Positions 14,431 to 24,874 of a DNA stretch of 64,000 bases are shown piece after piece (the stretch's first letter is position 1; each line of letters opens with the position of its first letter). The notes under the pieces are model-generated. The model ran no database searches. It saw only the letters and a program-made list of their open reading frames with translations, and had not been told where the DNA came from. The DNA comes from Eopsaltria australis (Eukaryota; Chordata; Aves; Passeriformes; Petroicidae): positions 868,001 to 932,000 of the forward strand of contig JAVTVJ010000371.1 in the NCBI GenBank assembly GCA_034509425.1, read 5' to 3'. A program made the translations under genes and the position numbers.

Positions 14431-15589
14431 GCAGTAGAATTACCTAGAGGATGACTTTCTCTATCTATTTGTTTTCTTTCTCTTTATTTAAAATACCCCT
14501 TCTTTGTATTACATTTTTTGAAGTGTAGACAGCACCTACTAATAATACCCGAGCCAGGTAGGGGAGACTGCTCCTCCAAATCATGGCCAGTTTCTTACAG
14601 TTCATGCCAAACCCTCTGCTCCCCTCCTCACACTGAGTGACTGAGAAACAATGCAAATGTCAGGTCAAGCTGCAGAGCTACTGCCATCATCTCTTCCCTT
14701 CCGTATGCTCCCAGCACTGGCAGTCTCTGGGCTGCAGTCCACAGGATATCCACAATTATGGCCCAGATTGAGGGAGGGGTAGAGAAACGATGGTACTCTG
14801 CCAATTATGTCAGAACCTAAACTTGATCCATTTTAAAACTGAAGCTGGGGACTGTGGGATAGCACTGTGTTTGCTATAATTTGTGTAAGGAAAAGAAAAT
14901 AGCTTATAATCTCAAAAAAAAAAAAAAAGGAAAAAAAGGCAGAGTTAGTGCAGACCTATAATAAATAGCTGTTTTATATTTGCCTCTGAACCTTACATTT
15001 AAGTGAAGACAATGCCACTTGGACATAGAACGATTTTTAAAATGCCATGAGACTGTTAAGCACCTCAAGAAAAAGCGAGACAGGGAGTGTCAGGCTTCGT
15101 TATATTCATGAGGGCCACACAACTGCTAGTGAAGTAATTCTGTTTTGAAATTACTTAGGATTCCTTTAGAAAAGCCGGGAACGCAGGATGGAAATAGAAA
15201 ACTAAAAAAAGTGCATCCAGTGTTTCAAAATATGCTCCCTGCATGACACCCTTTCCCTGCTATCATCTCCTGAGGCAAATTTCCCAGGCAGTTCCTCACA
15301 CTTACCAAAAGATGCTCCCCAAATCCTGCTCAGGGTGGGGGTGAGCAGCTGGAACCTGGCCGTGGTGGGGTCAGGCAGCCCATGCCAGGCAGAGGCACTG
15401 GAGCACAAGCTGAGCTTTGCACACTGCCTTGGATATTTTGCTGGACTGATGCTGGGATGTTTTGCTATGTTTACTATGGTTTTACAAATGAAGTTCTCCT
15501 CCTTGGGTTATACCATCTAATCAAAACAGAAGTTGTTAAAGATGCATCATACTTTGTTTTATCCCCATTTAAGCTATTTTCTGCATTTC
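14431..15589. other. Unique noncoding DNA, no gene seen
   Basis: No exon or transposon is recognised. A 15-A run occurs at 14914-14928, followed by a second short A run. A GC-richer patch at about 15300-15430 contains overlapping short frames on both strands that do not resemble known proteins. Confidence 0.55.
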
Positions 15590-15880
15590 ATTCTCTGTGA
15601 AAAGGAAAGTCGGCGTCACTATCCAACCTTAGGAATAAGGACGTAGCTGCAAGGCTACTGGAAAATTCTGGAATCCAAATAAATTCCAACCCTGTATTTT
15701 GGCCTAAATTTACAGCAAACTTGCCCCTGCTTTCAAAACGCCTACTGCTTTTACCAGGAGCAGCAATTATCCCTCGTGTCTCCTTAATCTTTCAGAAAAG
15801 AATGCACAGCCTTGGGAGCCCAAGGTAAACGTTTTAATGTATTTACTATCTTGCTGCAGTCAGTAGGTCACATGGATATT
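15590..15880. promoter_or_regulatory. Candidate conserved noncoding element
   Basis: This non-repetitive block of about 290 bp retains several CpG dinucleotides in otherwise CpG-poor DNA and has no coding frame. Retained CpGs plus absence of repeats is compatible with constraint, which is inference only. Boundaries are approximate. Confidence 0.22.
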
Positions 15881-16569
15881 AAAAAAAAGGTTGCATGAAA
15901 AGGTAGCACAAAGCTCTGTGGCCTTTAAAAGGTTAAGCAGCTTCACTAACACAAACACTGCAGTTGGGACAGTCCTGAACAGAGCAATGCAACTGGAATG
16001 TGCTTCTCCTTCCTAAAAATCCTTTCTTGAGGGTGAATATTTTTATTTTACAGTAAATGGAAAACTGTTGACTGGTATAGTAGCTATTATTTGACTCTTT
16101 TCTACAAAAAACTATTTTTAAAGACAAAAAAGTCAAAGCAAAGAGCCCGACCTTTCTGCTAGTGCCACTTGTGAAGGTGGTTGCTAGCCACAGCTGGATT
16201 ACAGCAATGCTCTTGCTTTTTAAGTTCCATGTTTTTACTACTTTCAACACTGACAACAAAACTTTCCAAAAAATAAAGAAAACAGACTGTCACTGGTAGA
16301 TCAGTATTTATAGATGGAAGAAACACAGAAACTTATTAAATTTACCCTAAACAAGGGGGCTTATACCATGACAGCAACTTCTAACATAATTCATTTGTTT
16401 TATGAATTACAGCCCTGGGGATATCCCTGAAAATTAATTAGGTCAGAGAGGGAAGAAAAACAAATTGAAAACTTCTCAAAACTCCAGGAAACAATAAGTT
16501 TTAAACACAGCAGTGTCAAAAATCTCACTATGAAGTTCTTCCTTCCTCCTCCCCTATTCTTTTTTCCAG

Positions 16570-16715
16570 GAGACCAAGATCCTCAGATTGAGAATCATTT
16601 TGGCCCACCAAGGCCAAGGAAACCATATACATTCAAGTACAGAACATTTCTGAAATTAAAAATTTTTCAAGCAGCTCTGCCTTTCCAAATTGCAGATTCC
16701 TTGGAAGAGTTCTGA
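16570..16715 (+). other. Candidate 3'-terminal coding exon (weak)
   Basis: A long pyrimidine-rich tract (about 16537-16567) ends in CAG at 16567-16569, a good splice-acceptor context. If spliced there, the frame starts at the second base of a split codon. It then reads about 48 residues, beginning D-Q-D-P-Q-I-E-N-H-F-G-P-P-R-P-R-K-P, before a TGA at 16713-16715. The peptide is mixed in composition and is not low-complexity or transposon-like. I do not recognise the protein. No upstream partner exon was found, and no donor site lies inside the segment, so it could only be a last exon. Chance occurrence in AT-rich DNA is quite possible. Confidence 0.15.
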
Positions 16716-18414
16716 AATATAATTTAGTGAAGCCATTAATTGTGCTAATGTGGCTTTAAACACAAAGCTACAGTCACAAGATGTGGACATGATACATTCA
16801 TCACACAACAGAGAAAAGCAAATGGGAGGAAGGCAGAAGAAAACAATAAGAATTTTAGACAAATTTTAATTCTGGCCAAACTCATCCTCAAATCAAAACT
16901 CTGAAGGTTTGCCTGTTCATTAGTTTTTCTAGAGCTTAGGCAAACAGGAATTTGCCCATGCACTTTTCCTGCAGAGCCCTGTCTTCCTTTTGTGCAAGAA
17001 ACAGTACTCAGATTTTTTCACTCTTCTCAACACAGTTCACGGATTGGAAGGATTGATACACATATACAAAATCCAAGATGTTTTCTGATTCCATTTGTAA
17101 CATAGATCAAATTTTGTACTTCCTGATGCCTGTGCCATCTTCCAGGGCTAAGGGAAGAACAGAAAGACAACAAAATGCAGGGGAGTAACTGAGTTGATGG
17201 TGCTTTATCATTGAAACTTTAACAGACTGCATACTATGGATAACTCCACAGTACAGCCTTCACCTGGATCATGTGAGGGCACGAGATGCCATTTCTGCCA
17301 GCCCTCATATGTGTTAATGTTAGCAGCAAGGAACAAAAGGTATCAGATAAGGCACAGAGTTTGCTGGTAAAAGTCAACACATCAAAATATATTTTAAAAA
17401 CTGCATCAGAGAATTTATAATGGATCCGTGCTTTGCATTTTGAGGTGACAGAGTTCTCGATCTGGTAGAAAGTTCCCAAAGCTCAATTTACTACATTGTC
17501 AAAATATAGCCCGAGGGGACAATCTGACTTACAGCATCTTTATGACTGGTGATGAAAGAACCTCGCTTGGCTTTTAGATCCCAAGTTTGGCTCAAGATAG
17601 TGCAGTAGAGAACAGAACATCTTCTATTTTATGCTGGGTGTTCACAGTGTTCCTCTTCAGCACAGAATTAGGTTTTACTCTATAGAATTCTCACACAGCT
17701 CGCCGATGGGTTAGAATTCACACCTTCAGATTTTGGGGATATACTTCACACCCTGCATTGTTACTGCCACCAAAGATACAGATTACACTGTCCTCATGTC
17801 ATTGTAGCATCTGTAACAGAAATCTTTAGAAAATGCAGGGGAAAACTGCATCTTTTTCAAGGCCACAGCATGTCTTATTCAGCCTTGGAGAGACTTCAGA
17901 GGACAGTAACCGCATTAATTGAACATTATATGGACAGCCAAGTAAAGCTCAGTTACTGTGCAGATTTTACTGCTCTTTGTCATGTTGCTTCAAAACACAT
18001 TTCATGTTTTAACCAGTCATATATACATATGAAAGCATTTCGCAACACTGGACAATGCTACAGATCCACAGGAAATAATTGTTTCACAAACATGAAGCAA
18101 TCTGCACAAATATAAATAGCATGGCCCAAATCTGTTCTAAATTATGCTTGTGCAAACCCATGGAAGTCAGCTAGTTCCACTAACAGAATAGAACACATAA
18201 GAGCATGTAAAAATATAAAATATGGCTCTACTGTTCAGCTATTCATGGTCCAAACCCTGCCAGCCTGCCATCACTTATATTCTACCACTTTAACAGCATG
18301 GATTTACAGGAAATATGAAAAATCCTGGGATTTCTAGTTCTCTCCTGCACTGGAGGACACAAGTCCAAGAACATATGGGCTTAAATGTGTCAGCATCCTA
18401 CATCACTCTTATTT
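16716..18414. other. Unique noncoding DNA, no gene seen
   Basis: This is AT-rich unique sequence. Short open frames appear on both strands without any recognisable domain. No repeats or RNA genes are identified. Confidence 0.55.
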
Positions 18415-18560
18415 GAAGAATGTTATTAATTTTTGTGGGTGGAGTCCAAAATTGTAATGCCGTATTAACGCACAGTGGCTGTTCCTGTAATGCGTATGCC
18501 ACAGGGAGCATATGTGTAGCAGTCCCAGGATAGCATTTTAACTTGATTTCAAGTGATTTT
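18415..18560. promoter_or_regulatory. Candidate conserved noncoding element
   Basis: This short non-repetitive block retains several CpGs (around 18461-18495) inside AT-rich, CpG-poor flanks. There is no reading frame of note. It is proposed on composition alone; alignment to other birds would decide. Confidence 0.18.
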
Positions 18561-19215
18561 CTGAATTGTAATACCCTCAAAAGATGAAGTACTGATGCTG
18601 CTGGCAGGGTATTTCACAACTTTTGTCTTCACAGTTTCATCCAGTCACCTCAATTCTGACCTCTAGGACATCATGCTATTGCAGATCTGGACTCCACACA
18701 AAGCAGTTTCAACAAATCTCATTTTGCTCTCTAATGCACAGCATGTGACTTCAGGATTGGTATTTCCAATGCTGAACCGAGTTATATGAGTGATGTATGC
18801 TACCCCAGGCAAAAAGCAAGACTAATAGCAGAAGATTCTTTGCCATGCTAACTCTAACTGCATTTCAATCCCAGTCTTCTCCAATGAATTAGCCTCTTTA
18901 CCAAACTCGCAGGTACAGACAGATACTGTGGGAATCAGCCATGTAAACGTTCCAACTGGATACAGTGAGGAAAGTATTGCCAAAGGCTTTTCGGCTGAGA
19001 CTCAACAGGTGGTTTGGCAGCGAGATTTCTACCTGTTTGTGGTTTTCATCTCTGGTTTCAAGACAGAAAATGAGATTATACCTTTCAATGCTGCATCTCA
19101 AGCAGGCTGTACGCAGAGCAAGGTTTCATTCCAACCAAATCTCTCCCTCTCTCGCAAAGTTGAGGAAAACTGCCAACCACTGCTGCTCTTGACATCAACA
19201 CGCGATGCAGATGTC

Positions 19216-19255
19216 AGGAGAGGGAAAAGAAAAGGGAGAGAAGAAAAAAGAGAAA
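19216..19255 (+). repeat. 40-nt uninterrupted polypurine tract
   Basis: Every base from 19216 to 19255 on the + strand is A or G. Such homopurine runs can form triplex or other non-B DNA when mirror-symmetric. Only partial mirror symmetry is visible here, around the A4-G-A4 core at about 19224-19232. Confidence 0.85.
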
Positions 19256-19402
19256 TAAAACCGTGAGCTTTACATAAACAAGAAACTGTACTTAGTGACT
19301 ACATCTGAGGAAAACAAAATAAAAAGTACTGGCTTTAGTATAAGGAAACAAATAAACAAAACTTTGGAACAGTTCAATCTAAGAGGTTGTGAGGGTTTTT
19401 TA

Positions 19403-19450
19403 TTTTGTTGTTTTTTGTTTGTTTGTTTGTTGTTTTTTTGGGGGGTGTTT
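19403..19450 (+). repeat. G/T-only low-complexity tract with (TTTG)n
   Basis: The + strand is exclusively T and G for 48 nt. It includes about four consecutive TTTG units near 19417-19430 and a G6 run at 19440-19445. This is simple low-complexity sequence with no coding meaning. Confidence 0.85.
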
Positions 19451-21177
19451 ATTAGAATTTTTGTTTACATTTAGTTCCAGGAGATAAAACACATTTACAT
19501 GATAAACTTAAAGGGACAACATAAAAGAAACAAATCTATCATAGCATCAAAATTAACTACTCCCTTAATCAGAGAAGAGTCTAAGCACCTTTAACAAACA
19601 CTCTGAAAAGCAACAGAAGCACTCATAACATATGCTCTTGCCTGCAAATAGCCCAGGGTGCAAGAGGTGGGTTTCATTTTTCAGTTTTTAAAGCCTTCTG
19701 CATAGGCCTAACTCTGCCTTTGTTGAAGGTAGTGTTAACACACACTGAATGCAGAAGGAACCGAATGTGGATAACTGCATAACTGTGGATAACTTCGAAA
19801 AATCACACCCAATATGTTCAGCTGATGCCATCGGTTCCCAAGGACACGTGTAGGCTATGGAATACTACAAATAATAGAGAGCAGTAGTCTAAAGCAAGCT
19901 TCCCAGAACCAAGGAAGCATATTTCAGTACTTTTTCACAGATAATTGCAGATGTGCATCTTCAAAATAGTAGTCAAAAGTAGGCAAAGACCATCAGGAGA
20001 TGCTTACTGTGACAGAAGTCTTGGTTTCATAAAACAAGAGTTCTTCCAAGCAACTCTCAACAACCATTAAGAGAACAGTCAGTGAATCTATGCTTTTTGG
20101 ATTAATGCAAGAAAATGAAAGGCAGTGCTTCTCCACAGACATAGATGTAAGGAGAATGACTTCAATACATCAGCATTTGAGTCATCAAAATGGGCCCATA
20201 TTCACCAATGCACAGAAAAGTGGAATCTTAATGACCAGCAAGAACTTTGCTTTGTCCCAATAAAACCATTTCAGGAAGTTGTATACACTAATTTGCCACG
20301 GAAGACGATAATCTCATAATTAAACTGTATTAAATAATCTATACTAAGAAAGAGCTGAAGAGAAAATGGAACTATCTTATCATGCTGATATAATCACTTG
20401 AGGGAAAGGGGCCCCAAAATGTTCTATTCCTGAGTTGGAAGAACCAGTCAAGTAGGTTTTTTTTCCTCATGAGAAGGTCTTTCCACAAAAGTACACCTCT
20501 CTGATAACCAAAACAGATTTTTTTCTTCAACTACCTGGAAAAAGGAGGGGGGAAAAAGAGTATAGCATCTTTCAGAACCAACAGTTGGCAAATATTTGAT
20601 TTTTCTTGGGTAAAACAGTTATTCCACAAGAAAATTTTCATTTCAAGTAAGAGAATTTCCATGGAAATCTCACTCTGATGGAAAAACGTCTGGCCATGGC
20701 TACAAAGGATAAGACCACTGGCCTCAGCCAGGGGAAGGTGAATGCCAAGGCCAGTGGACCGAGTGTGCCACAGTCCTCTTGCAGAATCACAGACAGAGCA
20801 CAACCATTTGCCGTGATGGTTGTTCTGCTCCAGCTTTTCTGCCCGAGTAGACTCTCCCCTGTCCAGGGCAGGAACTGTCTCTCACTGTTTGTTGTGCACA
20901 GCCTACTGCAGCACGTGTGTTTGATGACTTTCAGCACTACAGTAGCAACAATTTCTTCACCTCCTACAGCAGCTACTCCCCAATATCAAGATGAGGAGAA
21001 AAACGTGACCTATGGCTGCAACACACTGCTAATCAAACACTATTGTAGAGCATAGGGATGTGGGGGGATGCCTTTTCACCACAGAGCTAATCAGAGTTTA
21101 TACACACAAAATCAGTAAACTATACAGTTCAGTCTTGTGATCTGTTTTCCAAGCTGCCAGAAATAAGGCAGGAAAGA
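19451..21177. other. Unique noncoding DNA, no gene seen
   Basis: No exon, RNA gene or transposon is recognised. A 125-codon + strand frame at 20678-21055 and overlapping minus-strand frames occupy a GC-richer patch. They have no domain, signal peptide or repeat pattern that would support coding. Confidence 0.55.
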
Positions 21178-21202
21178 GGGGTGGGGAAGGGGGGTAGGGG
21201 GG
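21178..21202 (+). other. G-quadruplex motif
   Basis: Four G tracts of 4, 4, 6 and 6 bases are separated by loops of only 1, 2 and 2 nt within 25 bases. This exceeds the usual criterion of four G3 tracts with 1-7 nt loops, and short loops favour stable folding. No gene or CpG island lies beside it, so a regulatory role is not shown. Confidence 0.8.
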
Positions 21203-22330
21203 AAGCATCTCCTGTGTTCATAATGAAAGAAGAGAGATGACTGGACTAAGAGCTGATGAGGTTACAAGGCAACAGCAGTGCCATGAGTTGTTTGGGCTTA
21301 AAGCCAGATGTCTTGTATTTCCTTTGATTGTTTCTAAATAATTAATGGTATTAATTTAATCATGTGACCCACCCACCCCCCTTTTAGTATTTGGCTCTGC
21401 TTATTAACACTAAATATAAAGGAGGAAAATAGTACTGTCTATGGCATGCTGAATATTGATGCTGTGTGTTTGGACTGCAGCAACAGCTGATCCTCATATC
21501 CCTAAGATTCCATATCCCACAGCACTCACACAGTGTTTGCAGGGAGGAGATGGAGTAGTATCCTTCATACTCCATCCATAAACCAACTCAACGATGGCAT
21601 ATGGACACTGCATGTTTGAAGTAGTAAAAGAGAGGGTACATCGCTCCCTCGCCGCCCACACTAAGATGAACCTGCCACTACTATTTCACGTAACATTTTC
21701 TGGCAAGCTCCCAGTTTTCAGTCATGCTGGTTTGCTTGAAAGAAACACTCAGAGGAGACTCTGCTTGTCTTGCTGTTTGAACAAACAAAATAATCACGCA
21801 TCTTGAGTTAATGGCCCAAAGCTTAATGAAGATCATAGAAAAGAGGCTGCCTGTGATGGGAGCATTCCCTTCTGACTTAGCCACATAAGCCATTGCTGTT
21901 GGCAAAAGGAAATGGATTATGAGGATAATAAGTAACCCTGAGCTCTGGTCTAGACAAACCTTTGCTTGGTACAGTAGCAGGAAGCACACAAAGAGAACAG
22001 CAACAAGCAGCAGTAAAAATTTCACTTCTCCACAATTTTCTACCCCAGGGCACTGGCAGCATCAGCAGGAGGACCCATGTTTCTTTCTCATGGGAATGTT
22101 GGGCTGGAATCTAACAGCAGAATTCCTGAACAAAGACTAGTGGAGGCAGATCCCTATATGCATGACTCTATGATACGCACTCAGGAAAAATGTCTCTCAC
22201 CCTCCTGTGTACTGCAGCCTACTTTCAGCTCCCCAAATCAAGTCTCTAGTCCCACCCATATTATCTACCTTTATTTTCCTACCACATTCTCACTTATCTT
22301 GAATCCCGTGGTACCTACCATAGAATTAGG
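21203..22330. other. Unique noncoding DNA, no gene seen
   Basis: No gene or repeat is recognised between the G-quadruplex motif and the CR1 end. Open frames here reach 114 codons on the minus strand, but the peptide is a hydrophobic mixture of no recognised family. Confidence 0.5.
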
Positions 22331-22522
22331 ATCATAGAATCATCTGATTTGGAAGGGACCTTCAAAGGTCATCTAGTCCAACCCTCCTGCAATGAGCAGG
22401 GACCTCTGTCTTCAACCAGGTCAGCTTGCTCAGAGCTCTGTCCAACCTGACCTTGAATACTCCCAGGGATGGGGCACCCACAACCTTTCTCAGCAACCTG
22501 TTTCAGTGTTTTATTTACCACC
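22331..22522 (-). mobile_element. CR1 LINE, truncated 3' end
   Basis: The segment starts with atcatagaatcat, the reverse complement of the CR1 3' tail (ATTCTATGAT). It continues through the conserved blocks around 'gggaccttcaaaggtcatc' and 'tagtccaaccctcctgcaa' to 'cctgtttcagtg', where similarity stops. It is a 5'-truncated copy lying on the minus strand and carries no reverse transcriptase coding sequence. CR1 is the dominant LINE of birds, and most copies are short 3' fragments like this one. Divergence looks moderate, so the copy is old and immobile. Confidence 0.93.
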
Positions 22523-22908
22523 AGATAGTATTAAATGGGGCAGCTGGGAGGTAATGGAGAAAGAAATCTGACAGCTTGGAGACCTTGTTTTGTCTAGTAA
22601 TGCCCCAGATTTCCAGAGGTAAGGCCAAAGTGATATGAGGTCCTCACAGACATCAAAAGAAGTTTCCAAAAGTCTGCATAAAGCTAGCCTAATGATAGCA
22701 TACCTGTGGGGAGTCAGAGAGGGCTTGGTCAAGTCTCATTTCTTAGATTTTATCCATGGCTCCCTAGCTGGATGTCATTCTGCAGCTAAACTATCAGATC
22801 ATGACTGGCAGTGGTGCATTGCACAGTGAGAACTCTTCAGTCAAGGGAAGTGAAACCTGAAGAATTCTTCACTAGAAAGCCTGATCCTAATCTTCAAGGA
22901 CTTGACCC
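22523..22908. other. Unique spacer between CR1 and SINE
   Basis: About 390 bp separates the minus-strand CR1 end from the plus-strand tRNA-derived SINE. No gene, target-site duplication or recognisable repeat is seen in it. Confidence 0.5.
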
Positions 22909-23052
22909 TGAGATTAGCTCAGCTGTTTAGAGCATAGTGCCAATAATACCAAGATTGTGGCTTTAATCCCTGTATGGGCCATTCACTTAAGAGTTGGACA
23001 TGATGATCCTTGTGGGCCCCTCCCAACTCAGAATATTCTGTAACTTCTGTAT
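22909..23052 (+). mobile_element. tRNA-Ile-derived SINE with CR1 tail (TguSINE1-like)
   Basis: The first ~75 bp align by eye with tRNA-Ile(AAT). They include an A box beginning ttagctcag (22913 onward), an anticodon-loop equivalent 'ccaataat', a degraded B box near 22959-22969 and a 3' end 'gtatgggcca'. The remaining ~70 bp form a CR1-type 3' tail, with 'gagttggacatgatgatcc' and 'cccaactcagaatattctg' followed by degenerate TTCTATGA-like units. A tRNA-Ile head plus CR1 3' end is the known structure of zebra finch TguSINE1, which borrows the CR1 machinery in trans. The B box has lost the GGTTCGA core, so RNA polymerase III activity is unlikely. Confidence 0.85.
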
Positions 23053-24360
23053 CTTCTGACTTGGCAATCCTAAAGTATATTCCTTCCCCACACACCCACC
23101 ACAGGTTCATAGGAAGAAGTCTGTCTCATTACATGAAGATCATATGAGAAGTACACCTGAGCCCTTCAGCTGGGACTGGAGCAGCACCAAAACCAGCATT
23201 GGCCCTGCACACTGCAGAGAAATCACCTGGAGGGAGCATCACCACTGCCAAATAACAGCACGAGCAGTGCAGACAGGGTGGCAGAGTGCCCTGGGTGCCA
23301 GAGCTCAGGCCATGGGGCTCTGCTGCAGGAAAGGAGCAGGATGAATACCACACTGGCTGTGCTGGGAAGAAAACACCTCACCCTCTCCTATAGTGCTTCT
23401 CTAACATGGTTACAAGGCTGAATAAAATTATGGGTTTTTTTGCTCATGAACACATGCAAATTGAGACAACACTAAATCATATTTCTTAAAGCAAGATGGG
23501 AAAGAGTAACATCCAGCCAAACTTCAAGTGACTCCTTCAGTTCCTACCAGCTACCTACAGCAGAGTGGCAACACTCACAGGCAAAAAGGACATCAGGAAT
23601 ACCTAATGCCACAGTCCTTCTCCTTGGAAGTCATTCGTGGAAAATGGGCCTTGCAACTTTGAACTGGAACAAGAGGAAACTGCTTCTAGACAGGAGTGAA
23701 ATGGCTACACTGTTTGCAAGGTAGAAACACTGCAAAAATACAGCTGAACAGTCACAGCACTTTATGAGCAGCCACTGTACCTAACTGCTTGGTTTTCAGG
23801 ATTTTGAGAGGCCATGGTAGGGTGAGAAGACAGCATTTATCCTATGGTGACAAGGATCTCTGAAGGTGTCTACATGTCAGCCTTGGCTGAGAATGCATCC
23901 TTTGTTCCTTCTTCTGCATTATTTCCCTTTAATGATAGCTTTGCAGTGAATCCCATTTGTGAGTTGCTCAAATAAATGCAAATTTTATCTTGTAAGCAAT
24001 ACCCTCCAAAATATAACTACCACTGAAAATAAAAATCTGAAGAGCTAAAAGGCACTGGGTCCTCCCTAGTGCCCCCATCTCCCCAGTGCACCGGACTGCT
24101 TGCTATTATTATATATGGAGTACCAGGCAGGGTACTTGCTATTATAAATATGTACTGTATTGAAATATATAGCCCAAGTCCCTAGGGCCCAACATTCTAA
24201 TTAGAACTACAGTTGTGCAAATAACTGATTTATTTGGCTAGCTGACCAAACTGAGAACACGGAAAGGAAAAAAAACCAAACAAAAATCACCTATGTGTTT
24301 AATGAAATGGGCTAGATTTTTGTTTGTGTTCAATGTATTTTGATTAAAATTGACTAAGTT
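23053..24360. other. Unique noncoding DNA with POU-octamer matches
   Basis: No gene is recognised. Exact octamer sites (ATGCAAAT) occur at 23454-23461 and 23976-23983. Two more lie just downstream, at 24618-24625 (opposite strand) and 25248-25255. A GC-richer patch at 23150-23340 carries overlapping short frames on both strands that do not look coding. Confidence 0.5.
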
Positions 24361-24437
24361 TCAAAACAAAACCAGAAACCTTGTTTAGAAATATCAAAAC
24401 AAAACCAGAAACCTTGTTTAGAAATATCAAAACAAAA
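24361..24437 (+). repeat. 33-bp tandem duplication, about 2.3 copies
   Basis: A 33-bp unit starting tcaaaacaaaaccagaaacc occupies 24361-24393 and is repeated identically at 24394-24426. A partial third copy runs to about 24437. Identical copies point to a recent slippage or duplication event. The unit is A-rich and noncoding. Confidence 0.93.
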
Positions 24438-24689
24438 TCTACTGGCTTTCCAAAACTTTTAATTTTCTTCTAATTTTTTTTTTGCATAATTTTGGCTAAT
24501 CCATATCTGAGGTGAGTTGCTTTCAGCAAATAAAAAATTTAACTCAAGATTTAAATCTAAGGCCTGAATTGTGAGTCAATCAGCTCTTGACTTAATGAAA
24601 GAACAGGGAAGCAGGGGATTTGCATTCCCTTCTCGATTCAGCCCCTGTCTTTGCACCCAAGGTGAGTTATTATTTAATTTCTTTGTGGT

Positions 24690-24832
24690 TGTCTCTCTGT
24701 CCACACTTTGTCTCTGCAGCCTCTGAGCTTGTTGGGGTTACAGGCACCTCTTATAGTGGGCCTGCACAGCACCTAAAACAACAGACTGCTCATCTCAACT
24801 GGGGCCTATATGATTTACTAAAATATAAATAA
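24690..24832 (+). repeat. Ancient amniote interspersed repeat remnant
   Basis: The stretch 24755-24832 reads 'cacagcacctaaaacaacag', then 'ctcatctcaactggggccta' and an A/T-rich 'taaaatataaataa' tail. This closely resembles a very old, widespread repeat tail in reptile and bird noncoding DNA (consensus roughly 'cagcgcctagcacaa...ggggcc...aatacaaataa'). The preceding 'gtctctctgtccacactttgtc' fits the same element. The family name is not certain from memory; it may be a MIR/L3-type element. Confidence 0.45.
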
Positions 24833-24874
24833 CTCCTCAACTGCAGTCAAATCTCTTTTTAATGCCAATAGTTT

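Noticed and set aside
20678..21055. 125-codon open frame
   Set aside because: No recognisable domain and minus-strand frames overlap the same patch; consistent with locally lower stop frequency.
22909..22981. Functional tRNA-Ile gene
   Set aside because: The B box and several stem positions are degraded, and the sequence continues into a CR1-type tail, so it is a SINE head.
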